A stretch of 64,000 nucleotides of DNA from positions 744,001 through 808,000 of the forward strand of contig JARFVT010000013.1 of NCBI GenBank assembly GCA_036677425.1, given 5' to 3'. This document shows, in pieces, positions 18,881-28,430 of the stretch. The translations under genes and the position numbers were made by a program. A model generated the notes under the pieces. It saw only the letters and a list, made by a program, of their open reading frames with translations. It made no database searches and was not told where the DNA came from. Positions within the stretch are counted from its first letter, which is position 1; each line of letters opens with the position of its first letter. This DNA is from JARFVT01 sp036677425 (GTDB taxonomy: Bacteria; Pseudomonadota; Alphaproteobacteria; UBA8366; Aestuariispiraceae).

Positions 18881-19435
18881 ATGACGAGCTATTGCCAAAT
18901 TTCCAAAGACCATTATTTACATCAACCCTATCATGATATGGAATATGGCTTTCCAATAGAAGATGAAGCGGCATTATTTGAACGTTTGATCTTAGAGATC
19001 AATCAAGCGGGGCTTAGTTGGGAATTAATTTTAAAGAAAAAAAATGGCTTTTCTATTGCATATGATGGCTATGACATCGATAAAATCACCGCATATGACG
19101 ATAATCAACGCCAAAGATTATTAAATAATTCTGATATTATCCGCAATAAGTTAAAAATTAATGCCGCCATTCATAATGCTAATATTATTAAAGATATGCG
19201 CGAAGCTAACGGTGGTTTTGCGGCTTGGATAGCGGCAGAACACCCGCGTAAAAGGCTTGATTGGGTTAAGCTTTTTAAAAAAACTTTCAAATTTACTGGT
19301 GGTGAAATTACCAATGAATTTTTAATGAGTATCGGTTATCTGCCGGGCGCACATATTGAAAGCTGTCCAATATATAAAAAAATTGCCAAGCTAAATCCGC
19401 CATGGATGCAAATTGGCAAAGAATTTTATCAATAA
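18881..19435 (+). CDS. tag: DNA-3-methyladenine glycosylase I
   Basis: Removes 3-methyladenine from alkylated DNA as the first step of base excision repair. The zinc ligands match the Tag family: Cys5 and His18 near the N-terminus (YHDMEYGFP follows) and His and Cys in GAHIESCPIYK near the end. The pocket segment INQAGLSWELILKKK is also typical. The 184 residues are normal. It lies 23 bases after the DUF1467-like gene; the next 116 bases before proS hold no clear terminator. Confidence 0.93.
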   Translation: MTSYCQISKDHYLHQPYHDMEYGFPIEDEAALFERLILEINQAGLSWELILKKKNGFSIAYDGYDIDKITAYDDNQRQRLLNNSDIIRNKLKINAAIHNANIIKDMREANGGFAAWIAAEHPRKRLDWVKLFKKTFKFTGGEITNEFLMSIGYLPGAHIESCPIYKKIAKLNPPWMQIGKEFYQ

Positions 19436-19551
19436 ATTTTATTAAATCAAAAAAACTTAAATTTTGATGGTATTTATTGCTCATATGTCTTAAATTCCAT
19501 CTTAATCATTAACAAACTAAACTTAATTATTATAACATTTAAATTAATATT

Positions 19552-20889
19552 ATGCGTTTATCGTCTGCGGTTCGTTTATCGGAATATTTCATGCCAACCT
19601 TAAAGGAAAATCCAGCCGAAGCGGAAATTCAATCGCATCGTTTGATGTTGCGTGCTGGCATGATACGTCAATCAAGCAGCGGAATTTATTCATGGCTGCC
19701 AACTGGTTTTAGGGTCTTGAAAAAAATTGAACAAATAGTACGCGAAGAACAAGACCGCGCAGGTTTTCATGAAGTTCTAATGCCGACTATTCAATCGGCG
19801 GAGCTTTGGAAAAAATCTGGTCGTTATGATGATTATGGCAAAGAAATGTTACGCATGTCTGATCGTCATGACCGTGAAATGTTATTCAGCCCAACAGCGG
19901 AAGAATTAATAACCGATATATTTAAAGGCGGGGCAAAAAGCTATAAAGACTGCCCGCAAATGCTATATCATATTCAATGGAAATTCCGCGATGAATTAAG
20001 GCCGCGTTTTGGCGTGATGCGTGGGCGTGAATTTTTAATGAAAGATGCCTATTCATTTGATGTCGATGAAAAATCAGCAAAAATATCATATAATAAAATT
20101 TTCGTATCATATCTACGCACCTTTGCCAGAATGGGGTTACAGGTTTTGCCAATGGCGGCAGATACGGGGCCAATTGGTGGTGATAGCAGTCATGAATTTA
20201 TCGTTTTGGCAAAAACTGGTGAAAGCGATGCTTATTGCCATAAGGATTTATTATCGCTAGATCCGCTTCAGCTAAAAATTGATTATAAGGCTGATTTACA
20301 GCCAATTGTCGATGAATGGACGGGAAAATATGCCGTAACTGATGAAGAACATGATCAAGCAAAGTTCGAAGCCGAAGTTCCAGATGATAAACGCGTAATA
20401 GCGCGCGGTATTGAAGTCGGTCATATATTTTTCTTTGGCACAAAATATTCCGAGCCATTGGGCGCGATGGTGCAAACCGCCGAAGGTAAGATGGTGCCTG
20501 TGCAATCAGGGTCATATGGCATTGGCGTATCGCGTCTTGTTGGGGCAATAGTTGAATCTTGCAATGATGAAAATGGCATAATATGGCCCGATGAAGTCGC
20601 ACCATTCACCGTCGGTTTGATAAATTTACGCGCCAAAGATGTAATATGCAGCAATGCCTGTGATGATGCCTATATTAAATTACAACAATCTGGTATAGAG
20701 GTCATGTATGATGATCGTAATATTGGTGCAGGGGCGAAATTTGCCGATATGGATTTAGTTGGCTTGCCATGGCAATTAATAATTGGCCCAAGGGGTTTGA
20801 AAAATAACCTTGTGGAACTTAAGCGTCGCGCAACTGGTATAGCCGAAGAAATGCCGCTTGATGCGGCGATTGCAAAAATTACAGGTTAA
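19552..20889 (+). CDS. proS: Prolyl-tRNA synthetase (short, alphaproteobacterial type)
   Basis: A class II synthetase charging tRNA-Pro. Motif 1 is around TGFRVLKKIEQIVREEQDRAG (given in part: VLKKIEQIVREEQ), motif 2 is RFGVMRGREFLMKDAYSF and motif 3 ends GSYGIGVSRLVGAI. The 445 residues lack the editing (INS) domain inserted between motifs 2 and 3 in E. coli ProS; this short form is usual in Alphaproteobacteria. An HxGT-type anticodon-binding domain follows. lolC begins 9 bases after the stop. Confidence 0.95.
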   Translation: MRLSSAVRLSEYFMPTLKENPAEAEIQSHRLMLRAGMIRQSSSGIYSWLPTGFRVLKKIEQIVREEQDRAGFHEVLMPTIQSAELWKKSGRYDDYGKEMLRMSDRHDREMLFSPTAEELITDIFKGGAKSYKDCPQMLYHIQWKFRDELRPRFGVMRGREFLMKDAYSFDVDEKSAKISYNKIFVSYLRTFARMGLQVLPMAADTGPIGGDSSHEFIVLAKTGESDAYCHKDLLSLDPLQLKIDYKADLQPIVDEWTGKYAVTDEEHDQAKFEAEVPDDKRVIARGIEVGHIFFFGTKYSEPLGAMVQTAEGKMVPVQSGSYGIGVSRLVGAIVESCNDENGIIWPDEVAPFTVGLINLRAKDVICSNACDDAYIKLQQSGIEVMYDDRNIGAGAKFADMDLVGLPWQLIIGPRGLKNNLVELKRRATGIAEEMPLDAAIAKITG

Positions 20890-20898
20890 AATAATATT

Positions 20899-22146
20899 AT
20901 GATATTAAATGCATTTGAAAGATTAGTGGCTTTTCGTTATTTACGCGCCAAACGTGATGAAGGCTTTATCTCGGTTATTGCGTGGTTTTCCTTGCTTGGC
21001 ATTTGTTTAGGTGTCGCAACATTAATAATCGTCATGGCGGTTATGAATGGATTTCGGCATGAACTTTTAAGCAAAATACTTGGCCTAAATGGTCATGTAA
21101 CCGTATCAAGTCATGATGGTCAATTATTAGATTATGATGCATTAGCAACCAAAATACGCCTTGTTGATGGCGTTATAAGTGTTACACCAATGATCGAAGG
21201 TCAAGTAATGACCAGCAGTAATGGTCTTGCCAGCGGTGCAATCGTGCGCGGTATAACCGCCAAAGATTTCATGACGCGCGATACCTTAAAAAATGCATTA
21301 ATCGATGGGGATATTTCAAATTTCAATGGTGGAAATGCAATTTTTATCGGTAAACGTTTCGCCAGTAAAATGCGGCTATCAATAGGTGATGATTTAAGGC
21401 TTATTTCGCCAAATGGCACGGTTACTGCCTTTGGTTCATTGCCACGGATGAAGGCCTATAAAATTGTCGGAATTTTCGAAGTTGGCATGTATGAATATGA
21501 TAGCTCCTATATCTATATGCCATTACAACAGGCGCAAATTTATTTTAAATATCCCAAGGCTGTTTCAAGTCTTGAGGTTATTTTAACAGATCCTGATGAA
21601 GCCAGAATGCGACTTTATATGATCCGCGATCATATTGGTAAATCTTATAGTCTTATGGATTGGCCAGCGATGAATTCAAGCTTTTTTAACGCCCTGCAGG
21701 TGGAACGCAATGTGATGTTTTTAATTTTAACATTAATAATTATCGTTGCCGCATTTAATATTATATCCAGCCAAATAATGTTGGTTAATGACAAAGCGCG
21801 CGGTGTTGCTATTATGCGGACTATGGGGGCAAAGCGCATAACTATTATGAAAATATTCTTTGTTACTGGAAGCTCAGTAGGCGTTATTGGCACGGCCTTG
21901 GGTGCGACGCTTGGTATATCTTTTGCGCTTAATATCGAAAGCATTAGAAAATGGATCGAAGGATTTTCAGGGACAGAATTATTCCAAGCGGAAATTTATT
22001 TCTTATCAAAATTACCAGCACGTATCGAAATGATGGAGGTAATAAGCGTTATCCTTATGGCTTTGGCATTATCACTGGTTGCATCGATTTACCCCGCATG
22101 GCGGGCGGCAAAATTAGACCCGGTCGAGGTGCTGCGCTATGAGTAA
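20899..22146 (+). CDS. lolC: Lipoprotein-releasing ABC transporter permease (LolC/LolE family)
   Basis: An inner-membrane subunit that extracts outer-membrane lipoproteins and hands them to LolA. One helix lies near the N-terminus (SVIAWFSLLGICLGVATLI), a large periplasmic domain covers about residues 50-265, and three helices form the C-terminal FtsX domain. The 415 residues are full length. The end AKLDPVEVLRYE is typical. Only one such permease gene is present beside lolD, suggesting a homodimeric transporter as in LolF systems. It overlaps lolD by 8 bases. Confidence 0.92.
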   Translation: MILNAFERLVAFRYLRAKRDEGFISVIAWFSLLGICLGVATLIIVMAVMNGFRHELLSKILGLNGHVTVSSHDGQLLDYDALATKIRLVDGVISVTPMIEGQVMTSSNGLASGAIVRGITAKDFMTRDTLKNALIDGDISNFNGGNAIFIGKRFASKMRLSIGDDLRLISPNGTVTAFGSLPRMKAYKIVGIFEVGMYEYDSSYIYMPLQQAQIYFKYPKAVSSLEVILTDPDEARMRLYMIRDHIGKSYSLMDWPAMNSSFFNALQVERNVMFLILTLIIIVAAFNIISSQIMLVNDKARGVAIMRTMGAKRITIMKIFFVTGSSVGVIGTALGATLGISFALNIESIRKWIEGFSGTELFQAEIYFLSKLPARIEMMEVISVILMALALSLVASIYPAWRAAKLDPVEVLRYE

Positions 22147-22822
22147 TTCCATATTAAAATTAGAAAATGTCGGACGAAGATATATTTCAGGCGATGAAAG
22201 TTTAGATATATTAATCGATGCAAATTTGGAAATTAAATCGGGTGAAATTGTTGCTTTGGTTGCGCCAAGCGGTGCCGGTAAATCGACATTATTGCATGTG
22301 GCGGGCTTGCTTGAACGCCCAACAAATGGTGAAATATCGATTAATAATAATGCCACAAGCAAGCTTGGCGATGGTAAGCTTACTGAAATAAGGCGTAATA
22401 ATATTGGCTTTATTTATCAATCACATCATTTACAGCCAGAGTTTTCTGCCATTGAAAATGTTATGTTGCCGCAAATGATCGCTGGTATTTCAAAATCAAA
22501 TGCAAAAAAACAAGCCGCTATATTACTTAAACAAGTTGGCCTAAGTGCAAGAATGGATCATAGGCCCGGTAAATTATCTGGGGGGGAACAACAACGGGTC
22601 GCCATCGCCAGAGCAATCGCCAATAAGCCGCAATTATTGCTGGCTGATGAACCCACAGGTAATTTAGACCCTAATACCGCCGATGATGTATTTTCAATGT
22701 TAACATCATTGGTTCGTAAACAAGGGTTGGCGGCGTTGGTTGCGACCCATAATATGGAATTAGCGGGTCGAATGGATCGTATCTTATCATTGGAAAATGG
22801 TTCTATAATTCAGGTAAAATAA
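22139..22822 (+). CDS. lolD: Lipoprotein-releasing ABC transporter ATPase
   Basis: The cytoplasmic ATPase of the Lol lipoprotein-sorting transporter. The Walker A motif is APSGAGKST (the family more often has G in place of the first A), the Q loop is IYQSHHLQPEFSA, the signature LSGGEQQRVAIARA and Walker B LLLADEPTGNLD. The 227 residues are standard for LolD. It overlaps the permease gene and is followed 4 bases later by dnaE. Confidence 0.93.
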   Translation: MSNSILKLENVGRRYISGDESLDILIDANLEIKSGEIVALVAPSGAGKSTLLHVAGLLERPTNGEISINNNATSKLGDGKLTEIRRNNIGFIYQSHHLQPEFSAIENVMLPQMIAGISKSNAKKQAAILLKQVGLSARMDHRPGKLSGGEQQRVAIARAIANKPQLLLADEPTGNLDPNTADDVFSMLTSLVRKQGLAALVATHNMELAGRMDRILSLENGSIIQVK

Positions 22823-22826
22823 TATT

Positions 22827-25800
22827 ATGAGCCATGCAAATTTTGTCCATTTAAGATTGCATTCTGCCTATTCATTGGCCGAAGGCGCTATTCGTATTAA
22901 TGATCTTATAACCACATGCGTTGATATGAATATGCCAGCGGTCGGTGTAACCGATAGTAATAATATGTTCGGCGCATTAGAATTTTCACTAACTGCTAGA
23001 CAAAATGGCATACAGCCAATTATTGGCGTGCAATTTGGCCTTAAGCGTCAAGATCAAGCGGTAAAAAAAGACGGTATGCAACCGCCACCCGATGAATTGG
23101 TTTTATTGGCAAAGGATGAAGCGGGCTATTTAAATTTAATGGATTTATTAAGCCTTTCATATATGGATGGCGATGCGGGTAATATAGCGCAAATATCATT
23201 GGGTCAATTAACCAATCGTTGCGATGGTTTAATCGCCTTGACTTGCGGGGTTAAGGGCTTGGTTGGACGGTTGTTATGTGAGGGACAGGTTAAAGATGCC
23301 AATGAAGCCATAATTTTATTAAATAAAATTTTTAAAGATAATTTATATATTGAAATTCAACGTCATGGCTTGGTGATTGAGGATGATATTGAAAATGCCC
23401 TGATTGATATGGCATATGAATATGATATACCATTGGTTGCTACCAATGATTGTTTCTTTCCCAATAAAGAAATGTTCGAGGCGCATGATGTCTTGCTTTG
23501 TATCGCCGCAGGGGCATATGTTAGCCAAACCGATAGGCGGCAATTAACGGCTGAACATTATTTTAAATCGCCTGAAGAAATGTACGAATTATTTGCAGAT
23601 TTACCAGAAGCCATTGAAAATACTATTAATATCGCTAAGCGATGCCATTATATGGTTGATCAACGCGCCCCATTATTACCACAATATACCAAGCTTGAAG
23701 ATAGGTCATCGGAAGAAGCCTTGGCCGATTTGGCAAAAAAAGGTCTTAGAGATCGTTTAAATAATCAAATATTTAACGCAGATATGGATGATGAAAAACG
23801 CGATGAGATTGCCAAGAAATATTGGGAGCGGCTGGATTTTGAATTAGGCATAATCAATCAAATGGGTTTTCCCGGTTATTTTTTAATCGTTGCCGATTTT
23901 ATTCAATGGGCATATGATCAAAAAATCCCCGTAGGGCCAGGACGTGGTTCTGGTGCGGGTTCGGTTGTCGCATGGGCATTGACCATAACGGGGCTTGATC
24001 CGCTGCGTTATAGTTTGCTATTTGAACGGTTTTTGAATCCTGAAAGGGTTTCAATGCCTGATTTTGATATTGATTTTTGCCAAGAAAGACGCGAGGAAGT
24101 AATCAATTATGTCCAGCGCGAATATGGTCGCGATCGGGTTGCACAAATTATCACCTTTGGTAAATTACAGGCGCGTGCAGTTTTGCGCGATGTGGGGCGG
24201 GTGTTGCAAATGCCATATGGGCAGGTCGACCGCATATGTAAATTAATACCCAATAACCCTGCAAAACCGACAAGTTTGCCTGAAGCATTAATAAGCGAAA
24301 AATTATTAAGACATGAACGCGATAATGATGTGGCGGTTAAAAAACTGCTAGATTTAGCAATGCAATTGGAAGGGTTATATCGTCATGCATCGACCCATGC
24401 GGCGGGTGTGGTTATTTCTGATCGTCCATTGCATGAGCTGGTCGCCCTTTATCGCGACCCTAAATCTGATATGCCTGTTACGCAATTTAATATGAAATAT
24501 GTGGAGCAGGCTGGTCTAGTTAAATTTGATTTTTTAGGGCTAAAAACCCTAACCGTGATTGATAAGGCATTAAATTTAATTACCAATCGTGATGGCATGG
24601 CAGAAAAAATTGATATAAGTACCATTCCATTAGATGATAAAGGCAGTTATGAAATGTTATGCCTTGGTGATTCCACTGGTGTATTTCAGTTGGAATCATC
24701 GGGTATGCGCGATGTTTTTAAAAAATTAAAACCCGATAGATTAGAAGATTTAATCGCCATCGTTGCCCTATATAGACCGGGGCCAATGGAAAATATCCCA
24801 ACCTATATTAAAAGAAAACATGGCGAAGAAGCGGCAACTTACCTGCATCCTGCACTTGAACCCGTGTTGATTGAAACATTTGGTATTCCCATATATCAAG
24901 AACAAGTTATGCAAATGGCGCAGGTATTGGCTGGTTACAGCCTTGGCAATGCGGATTTATTGCGCCGCGCTATGGGTAAGAAAAATCAAGCGGAAATGGC
25001 AGCTCAACGCAAGAATTTTTGCGATGGGGCGTTATTACATAATAATGTTGATGAAAAACTTGCCAACAGGATATTTGATGAAATAAATGCCTTTGCTGGT
25101 TATGGTTTTAATAAAAGCCATGCCGCCGCCTATGCCTTGATTGCCTATCAAACCGCATGGTTAAAATCCAATTATCAGGTGGAATTTTTGGCGGCTTCCA
25201 TGACCTTGGATATACATAATACTGATAAGCTGGATATTTTTAAAAAGGAAATTGACCGGCAAAATATCAAATTATTGCCGCCATGCGTTAATAATTCCGA
25301 AGTTGTTTTCTCGGTCGAGATGGAAAAAGATGGCACAAGATCTATTCGTTATGCCTTGGCAGCGATTAAAGGCCTTGGCGAAGGTGCGATGGAAGGCCTT
25401 GTTAATCAACGCAAAGATAATGGTAAATTTAACGATATATTCGATTTTGTCGAACGTCTTGATGGTAAATATATCAATAAACGCATCATGGAAAATTTAA
25501 CAAAATCGGGTGGTTTTGATTGTTTTAATTTGGAACGTGGGCAAATATTTAATAATATTGAAAAATTATCAAAATATGGTGCGGCGATACAAGAATCTAA
25601 AAATAGCAGCAATTTAAATTTATTTGGTGATGAAATTATCGAGGAATCAAGGCCAAAATTATCCATGCTATCTGGATGGAATGCCCAAGTAAAATTAGAA
25701 AATGAATTTAGCGCATTGGGCTTTTATTTATCAGATCACCCATTATCGACATTTGCGGCGACATGTGAAAAATTGGATGTAAAAAACTGGAGCGATGTGG

Positions 25801-26312
25801 AGGCAGGTAATGTGCGTATTTCAAAACCGGTGCATCTTGCCGGTATTGTCGGGACAAAACGGGTTATAACCACCGCGCGCGGTAAAAAAATGGCATTCAT
25901 AAATATGTCAGATGCCAGCGGTGCGTATGAAGTTACAATGTTTGAGGAAGTGCTTGATATTTCATGGGACTTGCTCGAAGGAAATGGCCCCGTGTTATTA
26001 AAAGTTGATATAAAAAAACATGGGGAAGATGATGGATTTCGCGTAACAGTGCAATCGGCATCATCGCTTGAAGATGTGGCGGCAAATTCTGCCAAAGGTA
26101 TAAAAATTATAATTAATAATGATAGTTCTTTAAAAATATTAAAAGAAATATTTGATCAGCATGCTAAATCTGGTCTAGGTCGAGTGGAGTTCCTACTTAA
26201 TTTAGGTGATAAAAATATCATCATGCGCGATAGCCGAAAATTTAATATAACGGGTGAATTTCGCAAGGCAATAAAATCGATTGGCGGGGTTATTAATATA
26301 CAAGATTTGTGA
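22827..26312 (+). CDS. dnaE: DNA polymerase III subunit alpha
   Basis: The replicative polymerase of family C. The PHP domain is at the N-terminus (VHLRLHSAYSLAEGAIR). Catalytic segments GPGRGSGAGSVVAWAL and MPDFDIDFCQERR (active-site Asp pair) lie near residues 370-415, followed by the HTHAAGVVIS-like element (STHAAGVVIS), the helix-hairpin-helix region and a C-terminal OB domain near 950. The 1161 residues are full length. It is transcribed with lolCD and ends about 20 bases before the rpsB promoter. Confidence 0.96.
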   Translation: MSHANFVHLRLHSAYSLAEGAIRINDLITTCVDMNMPAVGVTDSNNMFGALEFSLTARQNGIQPIIGVQFGLKRQDQAVKKDGMQPPPDELVLLAKDEAGYLNLMDLLSLSYMDGDAGNIAQISLGQLTNRCDGLIALTCGVKGLVGRLLCEGQVKDANEAIILLNKIFKDNLYIEIQRHGLVIEDDIENALIDMAYEYDIPLVATNDCFFPNKEMFEAHDVLLCIAAGAYVSQTDRRQLTAEHYFKSPEEMYELFADLPEAIENTINIAKRCHYMVDQRAPLLPQYTKLEDRSSEEALADLAKKGLRDRLNNQIFNADMDDEKRDEIAKKYWERLDFELGIINQMGFPGYFLIVADFIQWAYDQKIPVGPGRGSGAGSVVAWALTITGLDPLRYSLLFERFLNPERVSMPDFDIDFCQERREEVINYVQREYGRDRVAQIITFGKLQARAVLRDVGRVLQMPYGQVDRICKLIPNNPAKPTSLPEALISEKLLRHERDNDVAVKKLLDLAMQLEGLYRHASTHAAGVVISDRPLHELVALYRDPKSDMPVTQFNMKYVEQAGLVKFDFLGLKTLTVIDKALNLITNRDGMAEKIDISTIPLDDKGSYEMLCLGDSTGVFQLESSGMRDVFKKLKPDRLEDLIAIVALYRPGPMENIPTYIKRKHGEEAATYLHPALEPVLIETFGIPIYQEQVMQMAQVLAGYSLGNADLLRRAMGKKNQAEMAAQRKNFCDGALLHNNVDEKLANRIFDEINAFAGYGFNKSHAAAYALIAYQTAWLKSNYQVEFLAASMTLDIHNTDKLDIFKKEIDRQNIKLLPPCVNNSEVVFSVEMEKDGTRSIRYALAAIKGLGEGAMEGLVNQRKDNGKFNDIFDFVERLDGKYINKRIMENLTKSGGFDCFNLERGQIFNNIEKLSKYGAAIQESKNSSNLNLFGDEIIEESRPKLSMLSGWNAQVKLENEFSALGFYLSDHPLSTFAATCEKLDVKNWSDVEAGNVRISKPVHLAGIVGTKRVITTARGKKMAFINMSDASGAYEVTMFEEVLDISWDLLEGNGPVLLKVDIKKHGEDDGFRVTVQSASSLEDVAANSAKGIKIIINNDSSLKILKEIFDQHAKSGLGRVEFLLNLGDKNIIMRDSRKFNITGEFRKAIKSIGGVINIQDL

Positions 26313-26332
26313 TTTTAAATATTTATAAATCC

Positions 26333-26361
26333 TTGCAATCTCCTTAATGCGGGTTTATACA
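26333..26361 (+). promoter_or_regulatory. Candidate sigma70-type promoter of rpsB-tsf
   Basis: TTGCAA (26333-26338), a 17-base spacer and TATACA (26356-26361) match the consensus promoter form closely. The predicted start is near 26368, giving a leader of about 130 bases before rpsB. An 8-bp inverted repeat, AAATCCTT (26327-26334) and AAGGATTT (26380-26387), brackets the promoter and could be an operator; because its left arm is upstream of the start it cannot be an RNA stem of this transcript. Confidence 0.6.
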
Positions 26362-26432
26362 GCCAACCATATCACACGTAAGGATTTGCGGGCGTTAACA
26401 TGTCTTAATCGACCATATAGTTTTCGCTCCAT

Positions 26433-26480
26433 CCGGTGTCGGGATTTCCCCGATCATCAACCTTACGGAGGTTCAACCGG
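26433..26480 (+). promoter_or_regulatory. Structured rpsB leader (three-way junction), possible S2 autoregulatory site
   Basis: Three perfect 5-bp stems nest as a compact junction: P1 CCGGT (26433-26437) with ACCGG (26476-26480), P2 TCGGG (26439-26443) with CCCGA (26449-26453), and P3 AACCT (26459-26463) with AGGTT (26469-26473). P1 ends 18 bases before the rpsB ATG, close to the AAAGGA ribosome site. S2 is known to repress its own operon through the leader in E. coli; that this fold does the same is inference. Confidence 0.5.
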
Positions 26481-26498
26481 AAAAAAAGGAAATATATT

Positions 26499-27335
26499 AT
26501 GGCTATACCTACACTTACTATGCGTCAGCTTTTGGAAGCTGGTGTCCAATTTGGTCACACAACAAGACGCTGGAACCCAAAGATGAAACCTTATATCTTT
26601 GGTAAGCGCAATGGCATTCATATTATCGATTTAGAACAAACTGTCCCCATGCTGGCACAAGCTTTAGAAGCTGTGCGCGCTGTTGCTGCTGGTGGCGGTA
26701 GGGTTATGTTCGTTGGTACAAAACGCCAAGCACAAGATATGGTCGCCGATGCTGCAAAAAAATGTGGTCAATATTATGTTAATCATCGCTGGTTAGGCGG
26801 TATGATGACCAATTGGAAAACCATATCAAATTCTATTCGTCGTTTGAAAGCTTTGGATGCTAAATTTGCCGAGGGTAATGTTGGTTTAACCAAAAAAGAA
26901 CTTTTAGGCCTAGAGCGTGAACGAACTAATCTTGAACATTCTTTGGGCGGCATCAAAGAAATGGGCAATGTCCCTGATATTATTGTTGTTATCGACACTA
27001 ATAAGGAATCGATTGCTATTCAAGAAGCCAATTGTTTAAAAATACCTGTGGTTGCTATACTTGATTCTAACTGCTCTCCCGATGGCATCGCCTATCCTAT
27101 CCCTGGTAATGATGATGCCATGCGTGCAATTCGTCTTTATTGCGATCTTATGGTTGGTGCGGTTCTTGATGGTTTGCAACAATCTTTAAGCGATAGCGGC
27201 GTTGATCTTGGCGAAGCAGTTACACCATTGGTAGAAAAATTACCAGTGGCTGAGGCTGAAACTGTTGAAACAACTGCTGAAAAAATTACTGAAACCACAA
27301 CTGATGCTGTTGTGGAAAAAGCAACTGCATCTTAA
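26499..27335 (+). CDS. rpsB: 30S ribosomal protein S2
   Basis: A small-subunit protein needed for S1 binding and for start-codon selection. It begins MAIPTLTMRQLLEAGVQFGH and contains WNPKMKPYIFG and HRWLGGMMTNWKT, all typical. The 278 residues include a C-terminal tail of about 40 residues rich in Glu, Thr and Ala that E. coli S2 lacks. The start is at ATG 26499, after AAAAGGA; the frame is open upstream but those codons form the structured leader. It is followed by a terminator-like hairpin and then tsf. Confidence 0.97.
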   Translation: MAIPTLTMRQLLEAGVQFGHTTRRWNPKMKPYIFGKRNGIHIIDLEQTVPMLAQALEAVRAVAAGGGRVMFVGTKRQAQDMVADAAKKCGQYYVNHRWLGGMMTNWKTISNSIRRLKALDAKFAEGNVGLTKKELLGLERERTNLEHSLGGIKEMGNVPDIIVVIDTNKESIAIQEANCLKIPVVAILDSNCSPDGIAYPIPGNDDAMRAIRLYCDLMVGAVLDGLQQSLSDSGVDLGEAVTPLVEKLPVAEAETVETTAEKITETTTDAVVEKATAS

Positions 27336-27348
27336 ATAATTTAAGATT

Positions 27349-27386
27349 AAGGCGGTTATTATTAACTATATAACTGCCTTTATTTT
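27349..27386 (+). terminator. Terminator or attenuator between rpsB and tsf
   Basis: AAGGCGGTTAT (27349-27359) pairs with ATAACTGCCTT (27370-27380), an 11-bp stem with one G-T pair, followed by the T-rich TATTTT. It probably lets only part of the rpsB transcript run into tsf, giving more S2 than EF-Ts message or allowing separate control. Confidence 0.65.
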
Positions 27387-27449
27387 AATTATAATTTTAA
27401 CTCCAAACTCTCAATGGAGAGGGTTTTAATATGGGGACGGATTTTTAAT

Positions 27450-28376
27450 ATGGCAAAAATTACTGCTGCTTTAGTTAAAGAGCTGCGCGATCTTACGGGC
27501 GCGGGCATGATGGATTGTAAAAAAGCACTTAGCGAAAGCGATGCAAATGTTGAAGCTGGTGTCGATTGGTTGCGTACCAAGGGTCTGTCAAAGGCTGCGA
27601 AAAAATCGGGCAGAATTGCTGCTGAAGGTTTAGTTGCGGCTATATCTTCCGGTAATAAAGGTGTTTTAGTTGAAATTAATGCGGAAACAGATTTCGTCTC
27701 ACGCAATGAAGAATTTCAAAATTTTGTTGAAGAAATTGCAAAAATTGCCGCCGATAAAGATGGCGATAATGATGCAATTTTGGCTAGTGATTATCCAAAT
27801 ACAGATCGCAGCGTTGCCGAACAATTGACCCATAATATTGCGACTATTGGCGAGAATATGAGCTTTCGTCGTGCCAAAATATTATCAGTTGAAAATGGTG
27901 TTGTTGCATCATATGTGCATTCGGCATTAAAGCCAGGGCTTGGTCGAATTGGTGTTTTAATTGCACTTTCATCTTCTGCTGATGTTAATATTTTAACTGC
28001 ATTAGGTAAACAAATTGCCATGCATGTTGCCGCATCTTCACCAATGTTTCTTTGTCGTGATGATGTTGATGCCAGTGTGATCGAACGTGAACGCGCTGTT
28101 CTAACTCAACAAGCCGAAGAATCTGGTCGTCCTGCGAATATTATCGAAAAAATGGTCGAAGGCCGTATTCGTAAATATTATGAAGAAATTTGCTTGCTAG
28201 ATCAAACATTTGTAATTGATAATGAAACAAAAATTGCAAAAGTCATTGAAAATGCTGCTAAAGAAATTGGTAGCGATATTAAATTAACCGCTTTTGCCAA
28301 ATATTCATTGGGCGAGGGTATCGAGAAAAAACAAGATGATTTCGCCGCCGAAGTTGCTGCGGCAGTTGGTGGTTAA
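27450..28376 (+). CDS. tsf: Elongation factor Ts
   Basis: The nucleotide exchange factor that recharges EF-Tu with GTP. The N-terminal domain carries VKELRDLTGAGMMDCKKAL, and the core contains the TDFV motif (EINAETDFVSRNEEF) that inserts into EF-Tu. The 308 residues are normal for Alphaproteobacteria. ATG 27450 is the family start (MAKITAA); an in-frame ATG at 27414 would add 12 residues that do not look coding. It follows rpsB across a terminator-like hairpin. Confidence 0.96.
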   Translation: MAKITAALVKELRDLTGAGMMDCKKALSESDANVEAGVDWLRTKGLSKAAKKSGRIAAEGLVAAISSGNKGVLVEINAETDFVSRNEEFQNFVEEIAKIAADKDGDNDAILASDYPNTDRSVAEQLTHNIATIGENMSFRRAKILSVENGVVASYVHSALKPGLGRIGVLIALSSSADVNILTALGKQIAMHVAASSPMFLCRDDVDASVIERERAVLTQQAEESGRPANIIEKMVEGRIRKYYEEICLLDQTFVIDNETKIAKVIENAAKEIGSDIKLTAFAKYSLGEGIEKKQDDFAAEVAAAVGG

Positions 28377-28430
28377 ATATATTTATATTTAATTTAAACG
28401 GCAAAATTATTATATATTGCGGAGGCAATG

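Noticed and set aside
19441..19480. AT-rich hairpin (ATCAAAA/TTTTGAT) between tag and proS as a terminator
   Set aside because: The stem is only seven A/T-dominated pairs and no T run follows, so it is expected by chance in this base composition.
19552..20889. proS truncated (445 codons against about 570 in E. coli)
   Set aside because: The short form without the editing insertion is the normal alphaproteobacterial ProS, and all three class II motifs are present.
26347..26586. Short + strand open frame across the rpsB leader
   Set aside because: It overlaps the promoter and the start of rpsB in another frame and has no ribosome site; the region is better explained as promoter and structured leader.
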